This document shows positions 11,911-24,267 of a stretch of DNA of 64,000 bases, piece by piece. Numbering within the stretch: the first letter of the stretch is position 1; every line of letters starts with the position of its first letter. The stretch is from the NCBI GenBank assembly GCA_963082975.1, contig OY720346.1:68501267-68565266 (forward strand), given 5' to 3'. Below the pieces are notes generated by a model, which had not been told where the DNA came from, ran no database searches, and worked only from the letters and a program-made list of their open reading frames with translations. Origin of the DNA: Labia minor. Taxonomy: Eukaryota > Arthropoda > Insecta > Dermaptera > Spongiphoridae. The translations under genes and the position numbers were made by a program.

Positions 11911-12380
11911 CGAGGTAGTCTGCTATTAATTTTATGATTTTATATACTCACTACTTAAAAAACATTTTCTCATTGTCTTATTAATATATTTATTTATTTG
12001 CATATATTTAACAAATTATATTTTCATAGTTATAAAATTAAAAAATAATATTTTACTATATAATTATTTCGTTAAAAATATATTTATTTATTATTATTAT
12101 TATAAACTATATAAACTTAAGCACTTTTATAAATAATAAAGAAGGAATTATAGAAAAACAAAATTATCAAATGAGTTAGTTTATTAAATTTATACTTAAT
12201 TTCACTAAAAAATAAATATTGATTATTAAATTTCAAATATTATTTCAATTACTTATTTATTTATAAATATTTTCTTTTTCATGTGTTGAATAAACGAATG
12301 AAGGGGGAATGAGATGAGGATTATTAAGTGCATAAATACAAAAACTAATATAAGGTAGGTTGTCCCCTGATAGGCTACAA
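11911..12380. other. AT-rich sequence, no gene
   Basis: Low-complexity A/T; nothing recognised. Confidence 0.5.
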
Positions 12381-12725
12381 TTTATTCTACTGCCAAGTGA
12401 CAAAGGGTAAGTATCAGTGGATGTTGTTTTAAAAAGGAGCCAACCCCCTCGGGACGCCTGAAAAGGTTTAATTATATCAAACCTTTAGAATCCAACAGGA
12501 ACGAAAAATTACCTCCTTTTCCCCTTTACTTTTCTCTCCTGCCAGTCGGCAAGCACCTTCCCCGAACCCCCCCGGGGGGTGCGGCAAAGCTCGAAGAAAC
12601 GACGAATTGTTAATTAAATACGAAAAACGAGGCGAGACGAAAATTGAATTTGCGTTGAAAAACGTTTAGTTTGTATAACGAGACAGCAGCTAATCAACTA
12701 ATTGCGTTTTAATCGAGTATATTAT
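12380..12725. other. GC-richer unique island, possible regulatory DNA
   Basis: Matches no repeat in the window and shows no long frame. Contains homeodomain-type TTAATTAAAT and TAATCAACTAATTGCG. Regulatory role is only a guess from its contrast with the flanking DNA. Confidence 0.3.
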
Positions 12726-14040
12726 AATTAAATTCGAAGTCTTGATTCTTCCTCTCCCCCCACCACTTTTTCCCACCTCCTTCCTTTCATCCGTCTATAC
12801 TCCTCTCTCTCTCTCTCATTTTCCATTTCAAAGTCAATATTAAAATAACCCAGATGATGTTTTTTTATTTTATTTTTTTATTTATTTATTAGTTTTTTTT
12901 TTTATCAAAATTGATGAAGAGAAAGATTTAATCAACTATTGGGATTCATTTAATTAAAATTTTATTCCATATATATTTATATATATATATATAATAAATA
13001 TGTAAATATAATAATTTTTTATAAAATATTTATTTAAAAAATATATATAATATATTAAAATTTGATTACAAGTGAGGAGGTAGATTTGTTCCTGAGACAA
13101 TGACTCCTTTATTCGTCAATTCAATAGAAGTGAGTGGGAGTGAAAAAAATGTAAAATCATATTATGCATTTTTTTTTTTTTTAATTGAAAGGACATGTAT
13201 GAATATTGAAAAATGAATAGTTAAATATATATATTAAAAATAATATGAATATTAAAATACAATCTATATAAAATATAAAAATGAAAATGGGGAATTGGTT
13301 TTTATTTATTAATATTTTATTGTTTTTTTTTTTTTTTTATTTTTAATATTTATGATTTTTATGCATATAAGTTCAGTTAAATTGAAAAATGTGGATTGGG
13401 AAGGAGATATAAATAACAAAATAAAATTTTTTCGGATATCTCTTGAATCATCTTGAAACTTTTCAATACTAACAGATTTATTAAAGTAGTTTAATTATTG
13501 TATATAAAAACCATATTCACTGTGACCGTAACGCCATAATTCGGCCACATAACACTAGGCGGCGTCTTTCGACGTGGATATAATTTATAATTTTAAATTT
13601 TATTTATAAATAAATATAAATTGATATTTTATATATATATTCTATTTATATTTAATGAATTAAGTAGGTAAATTAAACAATTTTTTCTTTAAAGTTGAAT
13701 AAATTAATTTTCAATATCCTCAAAATAGATAATTTTCATAAATACTAGATGAACCCGTTGCAAACGGTAATTGCAATTTAAACTGAATTTGTAACTAACT
13801 TTATAATGTTACAGGCATCACATATGTACATACATACATACGACGAAAATTATATAGTTTGATTTTATAAAAAATTTTATTGCATTTATTTAAATTCAAA
13901 TAAAATTATAATATAATATAAATGAGTAATAGAATTGGAACATTTGAAAAAATCGATATTCAAATTAAATTAATATTTTGTTTTTATAAAAATATCTATA
14001 GGTATATTTAAGTAAATATATTTGTATTAATGAAATTCAA
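12726..14040. other. AT-rich sequence with reversed family E trace
   Basis: CT-rich block 12750-12820, (AT)n near 12965-12990. At 13745-13860 GTTACAGGCATCACATATGT and TACATACATACATACG look like a reversed, degraded family E piece. An unassigned block at 13520-13575 has GGCGGCGTCTTTCGACG. Confidence 0.4.
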
Positions 14041-14227
14041 TTAATAAATTAAAAACACTTTCCATGTTTGTCAACAAATCCCCGACCGGTGTCGCTCAAC
14101 CTGTATTTTTTTTTACCCTTGCGTTTAAATTTAGAGCCCTAAACCTTTCATTCCTGTTTTTTTTTTTTTTTGTGAAAAAATAAATATATAAATAAACAAA
14201 CATGTTTGTATAATGTCAAATGCTTAC

Positions 14228-14389
14228 CTGACATTCGTAGGTGCCATTATCGCGTTTTTGTACATATTTTATCTGCAAAGTCCAATCATCGGAACCCTCC
14301 GCGTGAAGTACTTGGAAACGTTCATCGTTTGTGTAGGTGAACATACCGGAAGTGAGAATGTGCCAATCACGACGACGCACCCACGATAT
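14228..14389 (-). CDS. dpr: Dpr-family Ig protein, internal exon (second half of Ig domain 1)
   Basis: On the minus strand the exon follows a TTTGTACAG acceptor, is exactly 54 codons, and ends CAG followed by GTAAGC, a strong donor. It begins ISWVRRRDWHILTSGMFTYT, continues with the DERFQV and DDWTLQIKY strands, and ends RDNGTYECQ, the Ig motif D-x-G-x-Y-x-C with the C-terminal disulfide cysteine. NGT is a possible glycosylation site. This is the most conserved part of Dpr proteins and contributes to the DIP-binding face. It is in phase with the exon at 50052-50230. The second Ig domain should follow beyond position 14227; I did not find it, so it is probably past the left end of the window. 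No stop or frameshift is seen. Confidence 0.95.
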
Positions 14390-14504
14390 CTGTACAAATG
14401 ATAAATTAAATAAATACTTACAAATTATTATAATAACAAATTATAATTATATAATTATATATATATAATAACAATTATTAATTTTACAAAACAACATTCA
14501 TTAA

Positions 14505-14962
14505 ACCGACGATAGGAAGGGGAGGTATTGTTTTCACATCAAATTTCACATTTGGAGATTTTTACAAATCTCCACGAATCATGCATTTTGTTAACAGAAA
14601 AAAGTATCTTTAGCATGATCTCTGTCCGTCCGTCCGTTGTGTGTCCGTATAGTGTACAGCTTGAACAGTTAAACGGATTTTGATAAAATTTTGTATATTT
14701 ACTTAATGCATCAGTAGCACGAATTCATCCACTTTTGGAAAATATTAATTTTATATTCATTGTCGGAAATTTTTTACTTAAAATATAGTAGTAATTAATA
14801 ATTGAGTAATTAAACTAAAAGTAAGAACCAAGCTAATATAATTTAGTCATTTTAATTCAAGTTTTTAAATATTTTTTTTATACTATATATATAAATATAT
14901 CATTTTATTTGAAATTATTTTATTTCAAATCGTCGGTCGGTTCTGTGTCTGGTCACATCTCA
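14505..14962 (-). mobile_element. Family B element, rearranged
   Basis: Reverse-oriented. The right-end part (CCGACGATAGGAAGG, CATGCATTTTGTTAACAGAA after correction for orientation, CCGTCCGTCCG microsatellite, AAACGGATTTTGATAAAATT core) occupies 14508-14760. The opposite terminus, CGTCGGTCGGTTCTG..GGTCACATCTCATTTAT, is at 14930-14962. The CRE-containing middle is replaced by AT-rich DNA. Confidence 0.7.
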
Positions 14963-15183
14963 TTTATTTTTTGCATTAATAAAAGTGTAAAGAAGCAAAG
15001 ACATAAAAATATTTTTTTAATACATTCTCACTCTTTATTATATATTTACATACTTAATTGTTTATTTTAAATACAAGCACAGAAATTTTTTTAATAATAT
15101 TTATAAGAATTGAAGTAAGTTAATTTCAATTAAATGTAGAAAAATTAGGAAAGATAATAATAGAAGAGTTTAAAGCGAGGTTA

Positions 15184-15696
15184 AAATCGTGAAGCGCCTG
15201 TTATCATCCAGTAAAGGGGCTTATCGCGTTGTATCCGGTTGTATTATATGGGTGTGGGGCAGGGTCAATGACATTAGGAGACGAGAGTAGATTTTGAGTA
15301 TTTGAGAATAGAATTCTGCGAAGCATTTATGGGTCAAAGAAAGATGAGGTCACCGGGGAATGGCGGAGACTGCATAACAAGGAATTGCATGACCTCTATC
15401 CATCTCCAGATATAGTTAGAATTATAAAATTGATAAGGCTGCGGTGGACAAGACTCGTGGCTAGAATGGGAGAGGAAAGAATGGCGAAAAATATATTGGG
15501 GGGGGGGGGTCCGAGTGGGAAATGCCCGCTTGGAAGACCAAGGACGCGGTGGGTGGATAATGTAGGAAGGGACGTGAGAGAGATGGAAGAGGATAGGGAT
15601 TGGAGGGTTGTGGCTCAGAATAGGGACACTTGGAGGAGTGTGGTTGCTGTGGCCAAGAACTTTCGAGTTTCGTAGAGCCACAGAATAGATAGATAG
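15184..15696 (+). pseudogene. RTE-like LINE reverse transcriptase, C-terminal fragment
   Basis: The frame encodes LYPVVLYGCGAGSMTLGDES, then VFENRILRSIYGSKKDEVTG, then EWRRLHNKELHDLYPSP and RWTRLVARMGEERMAKNIL, ending GKCPLGRPRTRWVDN and RDWRVVAQNRDTWRSVV. This is the region after the reverse-transcriptase domain in RTE-type and related LINEs. A TGA at 15295-15297 breaks the frame, and a 12-G run (about 15498-15509) lies inside it. The 3' end is a GATAGATAG tail. 5'-truncated; at least three other copies are in the window. The 175-aa open frame on the other strand is only its shadow. Confidence 0.88.
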
Positions 15697-15699
15697 TAG

Positions 15700-16701
15700 T
15701 AGAATTAGGGCAACACCTTTCACGACATGTTGGATTTGATAATATAACGTAATGTAAGTAATTAAGAAAAAAATAAAAGAAAAAATAAAAGAAGTTCGCA
15801 ATTTTTTGGGAGGTGCGAGTTCATTAAAAACATCTTTGAACCAATTCAATTCATCTCTCAAAAGTAATTCTTCTACATGGAATTCTCTAGTTACACCATT
15901 TCATATTCAAATGATATTTACTAAATGAAAATTTGGCTTTTCTCGTCTTTTTTAAAGATTTAATTGAGATATTAAAATGATATTCTAAATACTAAGATTA
16001 TTTAGATAATAGCAGAATAATTTGATATTTTTTTTTCATTTGTATATAAAATAAAAATACATGATATAAGTTCAATGGTCTTTCTTTTCCCTTTTTTTTT
16101 TTTTATTTTTTTGAAAAAGTCAAGAATTTCATGGATAGAATTAAACGGGCGAAAGTTTTTAACGTGTTCTTAAGAATTCTAAGAATTGTACTTTTTCTCC
16201 CTTTCACTCTCCCTAACCCTATTCTTGTTCTCTCGCTCTTTCTAAATTAAATTTTATTTCCACCGACTAACAAACCTTTTGCAGGAAATGAAACAGAGCA
16301 CAAAGATCGAACAAAACGAAAAGTTTCGTTAAATCGCAAATCTATAGACACTCGTAATTAAAAGCATATATTCTAGTAACTCGGTAATTGATTTTACTTT
16401 TCTAAGTTGGAACTTGGAATTCGTCCCTTTTCCAATTGCTAATACAATTTATATATTTTTAATTTTCAATTTAATTCAACGCCTAAAAAGAATAATAGAA
16501 ATTTATTTAAAAAAAAAACTATTACTGTATTAAGATTAAAATATGAAATTTTCGATTTTAAATAAATAAATTAAAACAAATAACATTAACGTTAATTTAA
16601 ATATTAATTTATAAAGATTTAAGAGAGAAGTATAGAATAATTTTTCAGATTTACCAATATAAATATGAAAGTCAATAGCTTTTAATTTAAATACTCTAAA
16701 T
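15700..16701. other. AT-rich sequence, unique block at 16130-16400
   Basis: No gene. The part from GGGCGAAAGTTTTTAACGTG to AACTCGGTAATTGATTTTAC is non-repetitive here and less AT-rich. Confidence 0.4.
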
Positions 16702-16942
16702 CAGGGGTCGGCAACCTGGTGCCCGCGAAGCCATTTTCAATTGCCCGCATTCAAATTACTAAGTATAATATTAATTTTAAGCAATGACACAAAAAAGGTA
16801 AAATGTTTTTGCGATCAGGCTCTTATATATTTTCGTTTTTTTTTCAATTTTTTCAATTTGGCTCTGTATCACCAAGTGTACCCGCCCCTGTTATATTATT
16901 TCAGAAATCTGCCTGGCTATTGGAAAAGGTTGCAGACCCCTG
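16702..16942 (+). mobile_element. hAT non-autonomous element, 241 bp
   Basis: Ends CAGGGGTCGGCAACCTG and, inverted, AGGTTGCAGACCCCTG. Flanked by a perfect 8-bp duplication CTCTAAAT (16694-16701 and 16943-16950). The end sequence is the familiar CAGGGGTCGGCAAC of hAT elements. No coding. Confidence 0.92.
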
Positions 16943-16985
16943 CTCTAAATAACTCAAATAATATGCTAAGAACTATTTTATATTA

Positions 16986-17376
16986 GGGTGAAGTATACCG
17001 TCGTTGGCCCCGAGGCAGTCATTGGCCCCCTATCACTAAAACACAAATAATAAGAGATTTTTATTTTAACAATTGCGCTATTAACTATGGTTATGTAATC
17101 GTTTGTTGTATGGTTGTATAATCACTATAGAATACCTAGGACCTAGGCCAATAACTATAACAGGGGGTCAATAACTCTAGTTTTTAGGATTTTTTTTAAA
17201 GTGCTTATTGGAAATGCCACATGAGAAAATGATTTTTTTTTTTAGTTCATCAAAATGCTCATCATATCTATGTTCTGCAAACCTAATTTGACACAGATTG
17301 TTCCGCAATTTGCCCAGATATGCATTAAAGACTGCTAGGAGTTACTTAAGGGGGCCAACGACTGTATGCTTTACCC
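16986..17376 (+). mobile_element. MITE with 25-bp inverted ends, TA target
   Basis: GGGTGAAGTATACCGTCGTT GGCCCC at the left mirrors GGGGCCAACGACTGTATGCTTTACCC at the right; TA flanks both sides (16984-16985, 17377-17378). TA duplication suggests a Tc1/mariner/pogo mobiliser. No coding. Confidence 0.8.
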
Positions 17377-17397
17377 TATACTTATTTACAAGTATAG

Positions 17398-17518
17398 TGA
17401 CGGTAAAATGTAAATGAAATTGAAGGGGTGGCGCTGTTGCCGGACCAATCAACCGGTTAAGCAAGGTCATTGCCATTGCCCGACAACAGCGCCCTCTGAC
17501 ATTTACATTTTACCGTCA
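17398..17518. mobile_element. Foldback MITE, about 121 bp
   Basis: TGACGGTAAAATGTAAATG at the left is mirrored by CATTTACATTTTACCGTCA at the right; inside, GGCGCTGTTGCCGG mirrors CCGACAACAGCGCC. Almost the whole element can fold on itself. Target duplication not clear. Confidence 0.85.
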
Positions 17519-19380
17519 ATGTACATCTTTTCAATATACCTCCTCTCTTTCTATTATGTTATATGCATTTAAAATCACAGCATCCAACTGACTATGGACT
17601 TAACATATTAACATATATTAATTAATTTATTTGTAATTTAATATGATTGTGATTGCTTATGAAATTTAAATCTAATCTTTTTGAATGTTTCAATATTTTT
17701 AAGAATTAAAAATAAAAATCTAAATTATTTCTGCTTTTTGTCATCATCATTGACATTTCCAAAAAAAAAATCTTATTTTAAAAAAGGAAGGGATACAAAC
17801 ATATTTCTGTCCTTTTCTAAACTCATGATGAATATATCTTCTGGAAATGAATATAAATCACAACTAATGAAATTTATATATATATATATAATAAACGAGT
17901 ATACCATTTCCGAATGTGATAAATTATAATAAATAATAAATATTCTGACATTTTATATAATCCTTTCATAATGAGTTTTTTATTTATATATATATTTATC
18001 ATTTGAAGGAATTATAAGAATCGAGATTATAGATATTTTAGCAATTGTTATTATATTTATTTTTTTATCAGCATAAAGCTGATTGTATTTCATTCAGGTT
18101 GGGTTTCGGGAAAGGGGTCGATTTGGTTCTTTACGTTGATGGTTAACAATATATTAATATTTCGAAAATATATTCCTTAAGTGTATCCAAGATAGAGTCT
18201 GCCAAGCTGGCAGACAAAAAGCCAAGTGTCTACGGAATTAATCACCAAGACGGTGGTGGTTGTTTGATAAATTGCCTCCACGCCCCGGTTACCACCCACC
18301 CAGCAACCCCTGAGACCGCCTTTCCACGTTTACTCCTTCAAGAGATCGATCCCTTGACATTTTTTTTCTCCTTGAGAAATTTTTTTTATACCCTTCACCC
18401 CCTACTGGCCTTCTCATCGGCGTCAAATAGGGAGGAAAGTGGTCCATCAATATAAAGAAATAAAACCTCCCCTTTCTAGGATTTTATTAATTTCCAACCT
18501 TCTTGGTTTACTTTGACTAATTGAAGATGAAACCGTTTTAGTAGAAAATGAAAAAAGGAATGTAGTGGCAGGGGGGAGGGTTTATTTTTCTTCAGCCAGG
18601 CGCACGTTCTTTGTTCAAACTTTTTTTTTTTATTCAACTACCTACAGATAAATATCATCAAATGGAGTTGGCTTTTTTTTTCTACCCCTAAGCTCGAAGT
18701 GAAATAAAGTCAGAGACAGGTTAGGGGGTTAAAATGTAAAAAATGGGTTTCATCCTTAGGATTATTAAAAAACATGAATTATTATTATTATTCTTATTTA
18801 TACGTATATATATATATATATATATATATACTAATAAAAATAATATTATATAAATAGTTTATTAAAACAGGATCTCATTAAGAAAACAAATTATTTTATT
18901 ATTAATACTTTTCAATCGAAAAAAAAATTCTTACTTTTTTGAGAGTAAAGTAATTAGATTGCATTTTTCACAGATCTCCACGTTTCAAGTCAATCTAATC
19001 ACAAACAAGTGGTTTTCCCGGTGACGTGTGTATGTATATTTATATATATATATGTGTGTGTGTGTAACAAAAATCTTATGTACAAAATTTCGGTCAAATG
19101 TAAAATCGATCATAACTCTAAATTTTATATTTAAGATTTTATAGAGGCACTAACAACCTGACAGCATTTTAAATTTAGCAGGTTTTATCCAATAATAAAT
19201 AAATATTAAATAAGCGGGAGTGTCCTCCCCTAGACTTTCCCGCATATAAATAGGTATAAAGAGTTGTGAATGAATATTTAGAATGTGTAAACTTGGTATT
19301 GATAAAGAGCCAGTTCGTATTAGTTTATTGGTGTCAAATTTGATATTTGGTAACATTTATATATATATATATATAGAATA
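17519..19380. other. AT-rich intron with a GC-richer island at 18180-18470
   Basis: The island (CTGCCAAGCTGGCAGACAAA, GCCCCGGTTACCACCC) is not repeated here. CTGCCAAGCTGGCAG is a 15-bp palindrome at about 18199-18213. (TA)n at 18806-18830. ACTTTCCCGCATA at 19236 resembles the end of family C. Confidence 0.4.
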
Positions 19381-19417
19381 AAGTGCTACTTCCGGTTAAC
19401 TGATATTTTAAATGTAA

Positions 19418-19932
19418 AAAAAACAGATATGGATATAATATAAATATTTTTAATTTTATTTTATTTATAATATATAAGGGCTGGCTGTGACGTCATGAAG
19501 TGCTGGGTGACGTCATATAATTTTAAATTAAGAAAAAACTAATGAAGATGATTTTTCTCGAGGACCAATACAAAGTGCATAACACGTGGAGATATGTCCT
19601 CACGTGAAATTTGATATGAAAATAACCCTTCACTTCCTCTCTTCGATCGGCAATACTAGCACTTCCGGTTTCCGGATTTGCACCAAAAGTTGATCAATTC
19701 ATCCTACTGATGTATTAAGTAAATATACCAAATTTCATCAAAATCCGTTGAGCCGTTCAGGCTGTACACATCTATAAGGACGGACGGACAGACGGACGGA
19801 CGGACAGACATCATGCTAAAAATACTTTTTTCTGTTAAGAAAATGCATGATACGTGGAGATATGTACCTAAAAATATCCATAGGTGAAATTTGGTGTGAA
19901 AACAATACCTCCCTTACTATCGTCGGTCGGTA
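19418..19932 (+). mobile_element. Family B element, 5'-truncated, next to family C
   Basis: Starts inside B (AAAACAGATATGGATAT), carries two TGACGTCA sites (19488-19495, 19508-19515), the core ACCAAATTTCATCAAAATCC, the GGACGGAC microsatellite (about 19781-19808) and the terminal CGTCGGTCGGT. Both flanks are family C-like (CTACTTCCGGTTAACTGATA left; AACGCTACTTGTATAGG right), so B probably inserted into C. Confidence 0.8.
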
Positions 19933-19934
19933 AA

Positions 19935-20231
19935 AAAGAAACGCTACTTGTATAGGTAAAATGTCACTTGCGGTAGTCAGATCATGATGAAATTTGGTAT
20001 CTCAATTTTTTTCATATTTTTAAATCTATATACAAAATATGAAGCAAATATGTCGAAGCAAACTGGTACTTTACTTGAAAGGTAAACGCAACCAGTGTAG
20101 GTAAAGTACCACTTCCGGTTAACCGATTTTGACGAAATTTTGATAGAAATCTACAAACTGTGAATAATATCGGTGTACCAAATTTCGAAGTCCTAGCTAG
20201 ATTAGTTTTTGAGTAAATTTGCTTACAGACA

Positions 20232-20262
<31 letters not shown>

Positions 20263-20480
20263 CATACATACATACATACATACATACACACATACATACA
20301 TACATACATACACACACACAGACATAATTCGAAAAATGGTATTTTCCGACTCAGGGAGGTCTAAAACGTCAAGATCTATCGAAATCTCGAAGTCGAAATT
20401 TTTGACGATTCCAATACTTCCCTTATACCAAGTATGCGGGAAAGTAAAAAGTAAAAGTGCCATATTTCCTAAATTATAAA
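19935..20480 (+). repeat. Family C repeat with (ATAC)n microsatellite
   Basis: The part from CGCTACTTGTATAGGTAAAA to CGAAGTCCTAGCTAGATTAG recurs at 46683-46960 at high identity. The core ACCAAATTTCGAAGTCCT is followed by (CATA)n at 20228-20310 and a tail ending ATGCGGGAAAGTAAAA. Overlapping frames on both strands are microsatellite artefacts. Confidence 0.8.
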
Positions 20481-21022
20481 AAAGAGATAATTTTATATGA
20501 AACAATTTATAGAAAATTTGATTCTACAAATTCCAACACTTATATTAAAAAAGTTTGTCACACAAATAACCATGATAAATAGAATTAAGAAAGTTAAATG
20601 GCAATATTTCTTAAAATATCATAAATAAAAAAAAAAATTATTTGGACCAATTTCTAAAGAATTCAATACTACACATTTCATGTCTTATGAGAGAGAGAAA
20701 AAATTTGTCAAAATTTAAATAACAAAGAAATTGAGATTTTATTTTTTAATTCCTATATTCGAATTACTATTAATTAATTATCTATTTTGTCTAAACATTT
20801 ATATATTTACTGATATTTATTTTTCCATTATCACTTTTGTTTGTTATTCTATTTTCATATTCCTTTTTCTGTTTTTTAATTTTCTTCATCCATTTCATTC
20901 CTATTTATTTTTTTCCTGTCTGATTACTTTTATATTTCATTAGGATTTTGTCATTCCTATCATTTTATTTATCAATTAATTATTATGTTTAATTAAAAAA
21001 TAATTAAACAAATTGTATATAC
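20481..21022. other. AT-rich sequence, no gene
   Basis: Nothing recognised. Confidence 0.5.
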
Positions 21023-21180
21023 CAGGGGTGGCCACACTTAGTGATACTTAGAGTCATATTGAAAAATCGAAAATGTTTAAGAGCCAAATCGAAAAAAAAT
21101 TTACCTTTTTTTTGTCATAACTTTAGATTTGTTATTTGAGCCACGATAAACTCAAAAAGAGTCAGATTTGGCCACCGTGG
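21023..21180 (+). mobile_element. hAT non-autonomous element, 158 bp
   Basis: Ends CAGGGGTGGCCACAC and, inverted, TTTGGCCACCGTGG. Perfect 8-bp duplication GTATATAC at 21015-21022 and 21181-21188. No coding. Confidence 0.88.
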
Positions 21181-21605
21181 GTATATACTATTATTTGAAA
21201 ATATTTTTATTTTATAGCCGTGTTTATTAAACATAAAAAATTGACATATTTCTAATTTTATTTTCATTAGATAATTTTTTTTTTAATTTTTGTTTTTAAA
21301 TTTATTACTATTAAACATTAATATATCCGAGAGTCATGATAATGTCAAGCCAACCAGAATAGATTTATATATTTTTTTATGAAATCTATTTCGAACTATA
21401 ATATTTATTCATGAATACAGATTCCAAAGTTATTTAATAAATATAAATAAATATATAAATAAATATAAAAAAACTTAGTAAAATAATAAAATAAATTTTG
21501 TAATAATAATAATAATAATAATAATGTCTGAAAGACTTATTGTGATCAATCCTGCCTTCTTGCATTTCATTCTTATAAATGTAATGAAAAAATTGTTTTG
21601 TTTTT

Positions 21606-21719
21606 ACTAACTCGCCAGAGATAGTATTGCGATAACGAAAATTTTTGATGTCGAGATTTTGATGTTTTTATACGTTTTGAAGGTTCCTGAGTCATTTTCA
21701 CTAAGGTTGAGAAAAATGT

Positions 21720-21755
<36 letters not shown>

Positions 21756-22190
21756 AGACAAGATTACACAAAAACGGTTTGAGCTAAAATAATTAAATTT
21801 GGTACGTGGACATTATTCATAATTCGTAGTTTTCTATCAACTTTTGGGAAATGTAGCTCATCCGTTTTGATTTTTTTTCCTCTAAACTGCCCGTAAAAAT
21901 AAAGACATATATTTGGTAGTTTTGCACACGATTAAAAATTTTATAATACTGCTATATATAGAATTTCAGAGTGATTGAATTGCTGAAAGAACCGTAATTA
22001 ATTTTTTAATACAACTGCAAATCACGCGCCAGCACGTGACGTGGTGCTATCAATAAAGAGCCAAACACGGGCTGGTTTAATATATATTTATTAATTTATG
22101 ATTTATAATTAACTAAATTTAATTTAAATATAATATATGTTAATTAATACAATTCAAATTTGCGAGAAAGTCGAGTGGAGACACTCCAGA
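21606..22190 (+). mobile_element. Family A element, copy 2
   Basis: Begins AACTCGCCAGAGATAGTATT, (TG)n at about 21722-21751, core AAACGGTTTGAGCTAAAATA, ends GAGTGGAGACACTCCAG. Preceded by a T-rich tract and followed by ATTTTTTT. Confidence 0.85.
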
Positions 22191-23046
22191 TTTTTTTAAA
22201 ATATCTTTTAGTGAAAAAAATTAATTTCTTTAAAATATATGTTAATGAATAAATTCATGATACCAATCAAAAAAAAATATTAAAAAAAAAAATATATATA
22301 TTAATTCTATTATAACAAATATAATTATATGATGGAATTTAAATAGATTTTAAATTTCAATCTATCTAATAGAGATTAAAGATGTTTTTTTTATCAGATG
22401 ATGTTATTCAAAATTTTAGTTGTGTTTTTTTTTTTTTATATTTTTATCTATTTTTCATTTCACTATCAAAAGCGCTCTTTAAAAAAGATGAATGATGGCG
22501 GGGATCTTGATTGAGAATAGAATCCATGTGTGTGTTTGTGTAAATATAAATGCATCGGAAATTGTGCCAGTGTGGTTTGATGTATTCACCATCAAGTTCA
22601 TCATCGGAAACACCATCCGGCAAACAAACACAATGAGAAATAAAATTTGTTGACGCAAGCGGAATGCACCCGTTAAGTAGATCGAATGGAATGGATCGAG
22701 GTTGAACGAAAAAGAAGTGAAAGGGTTGAGAGGATAGGATGAGTAGAAAAAGAGAAGAAAGAAAGAAAGAGAGGGAGGGAGAGAGAGAGAGTGGAAAAAA
22801 AGGAATGAGAGTGGATTGAAAACTTTTTAAGAAGATGGGTCTTCATTTAAAGAGGAAGAAGTTAAGAGCCATCCGTTTCCATTCTCGTTATTATCCACCA
22901 AGAATCATTCCTAATCATCCCTTAATAATGAACATTTTACCTCTTTCTTTTATGATGACGATTATATTTCTTTAAGTAAATAATTTCCATCAAATGGAGC
23001 TGTTTGCATAATTTATAAAATTATAAATTATTTTATAAAAAAAAAT
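22191..23046. other. AT-rich then GC-richer unique island (22480-22930)
   Basis: 22550-22720 (GGAAACACCATCCGGCAAAC, GACGCAAGCGGAATGCACCC) is the least AT-rich non-repeat stretch nearby and may be regulatory; a GA-rich tract follows at 22755-22800. No long frame. Confidence 0.35.
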
Positions 23047-23645
23047 AAGCTGGAGTGTCTCCACTCGACTATCTCGCATTTTGAATTAGATTAAATAGCA
23101 TATATTATATTTAAATTAAATTAATTAATTATAATTAATAAATTAAAATTAATAAATAATATTTATTAAACCAGCGCATGTTTGGCTCATTGTTGATGAC
23201 ACCACGTCACGTGTTGGCGCGTGATTTGCAGTGTTAAAAAATTAATTCCAGTACTTTCAGCGATTCAATCAAGCTGAAATTTTATATATAGCAGTTTTAT
23301 ACAATTTTTAATCATGTAAAAAACTATCAAATATATATCTTTATTTTTACGGTGAGTTTAGAGGGGAAAAAATGAAAACGTTGTAGGTAATGACCCTATT
23401 CCGGCTGAGTTACATTTCTCAAAAGTTGATAGAAAACTACAAATTTTGAATAACGGCCGTGAACCGAATTTCATAATTCTAGCTGGAACCGTTTTTGTGT
23501 AATCTTGTTTACATACACACACACAAACAGACATTTTTTCTCAACCTTAATGAAAAAGACTCAGGGACCTACAAAACGTTTAAACCATCAAAATCTCGAC
23601 ATTGAAATTTTTCGTGATCGCAATACTATCTCTGGCGACATAGTA
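23047..23645 (-). mobile_element. Family A element, copy 3, abutting family B
   Basis: Starts AGCTGGAGTGTCTCCACTCG and ends TACTATCTCTGGCGACATAGT; reversed relative to copy 1. The (CA)n is short (about 23512-23526). Family B begins at the next base, so one element marks the insertion edge of the other. Confidence 0.85.
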
Positions 23646-24267
23646 AAATAAGTTGACCTGTGGCCAGGTCCGAACCGACCGACGGTTTGAAGTAAATTAA
23701 TTTCCAGTTACAAATAATTTTAATATATCTATTATTGTAATAAAAAACAGATATGGATACATAAATAATAAATATAAACATTTTTAATTTTATTTTATTT
23801 ATAATATATATGCAAGACCAGGCTGTGACGTCATGAATGGCTGGATGACGTCATATAATTTTAAATCAAGAAAAAACTAATAAATATGATTTTTCTCGAG
23901 GATAAAACCAACACAAAGTTCATGATTCGTGGTGATATATAAAAAAATCTCTTCATGTGAAATTTGGTGTGAAAATAACCCTTCCCTTCCTATCGTCGAT
24001 CGCTAATACTACCACTTCCGGTTTCCGGATTTGCACCAAAAGTTGATGAATTCACCCACTGATGCATTAGGTAAATATACCAAATTTCATCAAAATCGGT
24101 AGAGCCGTTCAGGCTGTATACATCTATACGGACAGACGGACGGACGGACGGACGGACGGACAGACATCATGCTAAAAATACTTTTTTCTGTTAAGAAAAT
24201 GCTTCATTCGTGGAGATATGTAAAAAATCTCCACATGTGAAATTTGGTGTGACTATCGTCGGTCGGT
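23646..24267 (+). mobile_element. Family B element, full length
   Basis: AAAATAAGTTGACCTGTGGC (hairpin GACCTG..CAGGTC), subterminal CCGACCGACGG, two TGACGTCA sites (23826-23833 and 23846-23853), the core ACCAAATTTCATCAAAATCG, a GGACGGACGGAC microsatellite (about 24127-24160), and the end CTATCGTCGGTCGGT. The ends share CCGACCGACG/CGTCGGTCGG in inverted orientation. No ORF. Confidence 0.85.

Noticed and set aside
14213-14401. 62-aa plus-strand frame
   Set aside because: Shadow of the minus-strand Dpr exon.
15334-15861. 175-aa minus-strand open frame
   Set aside because: It is antisense to the RTE-like LINE fragment, which has clear family motifs on the plus strand.
20012-20505. Tyr-Val-Cys-Met and Thr-Tyr-Ile-His frames
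   Set aside because: Translations of the (CATA)n tract in family C.
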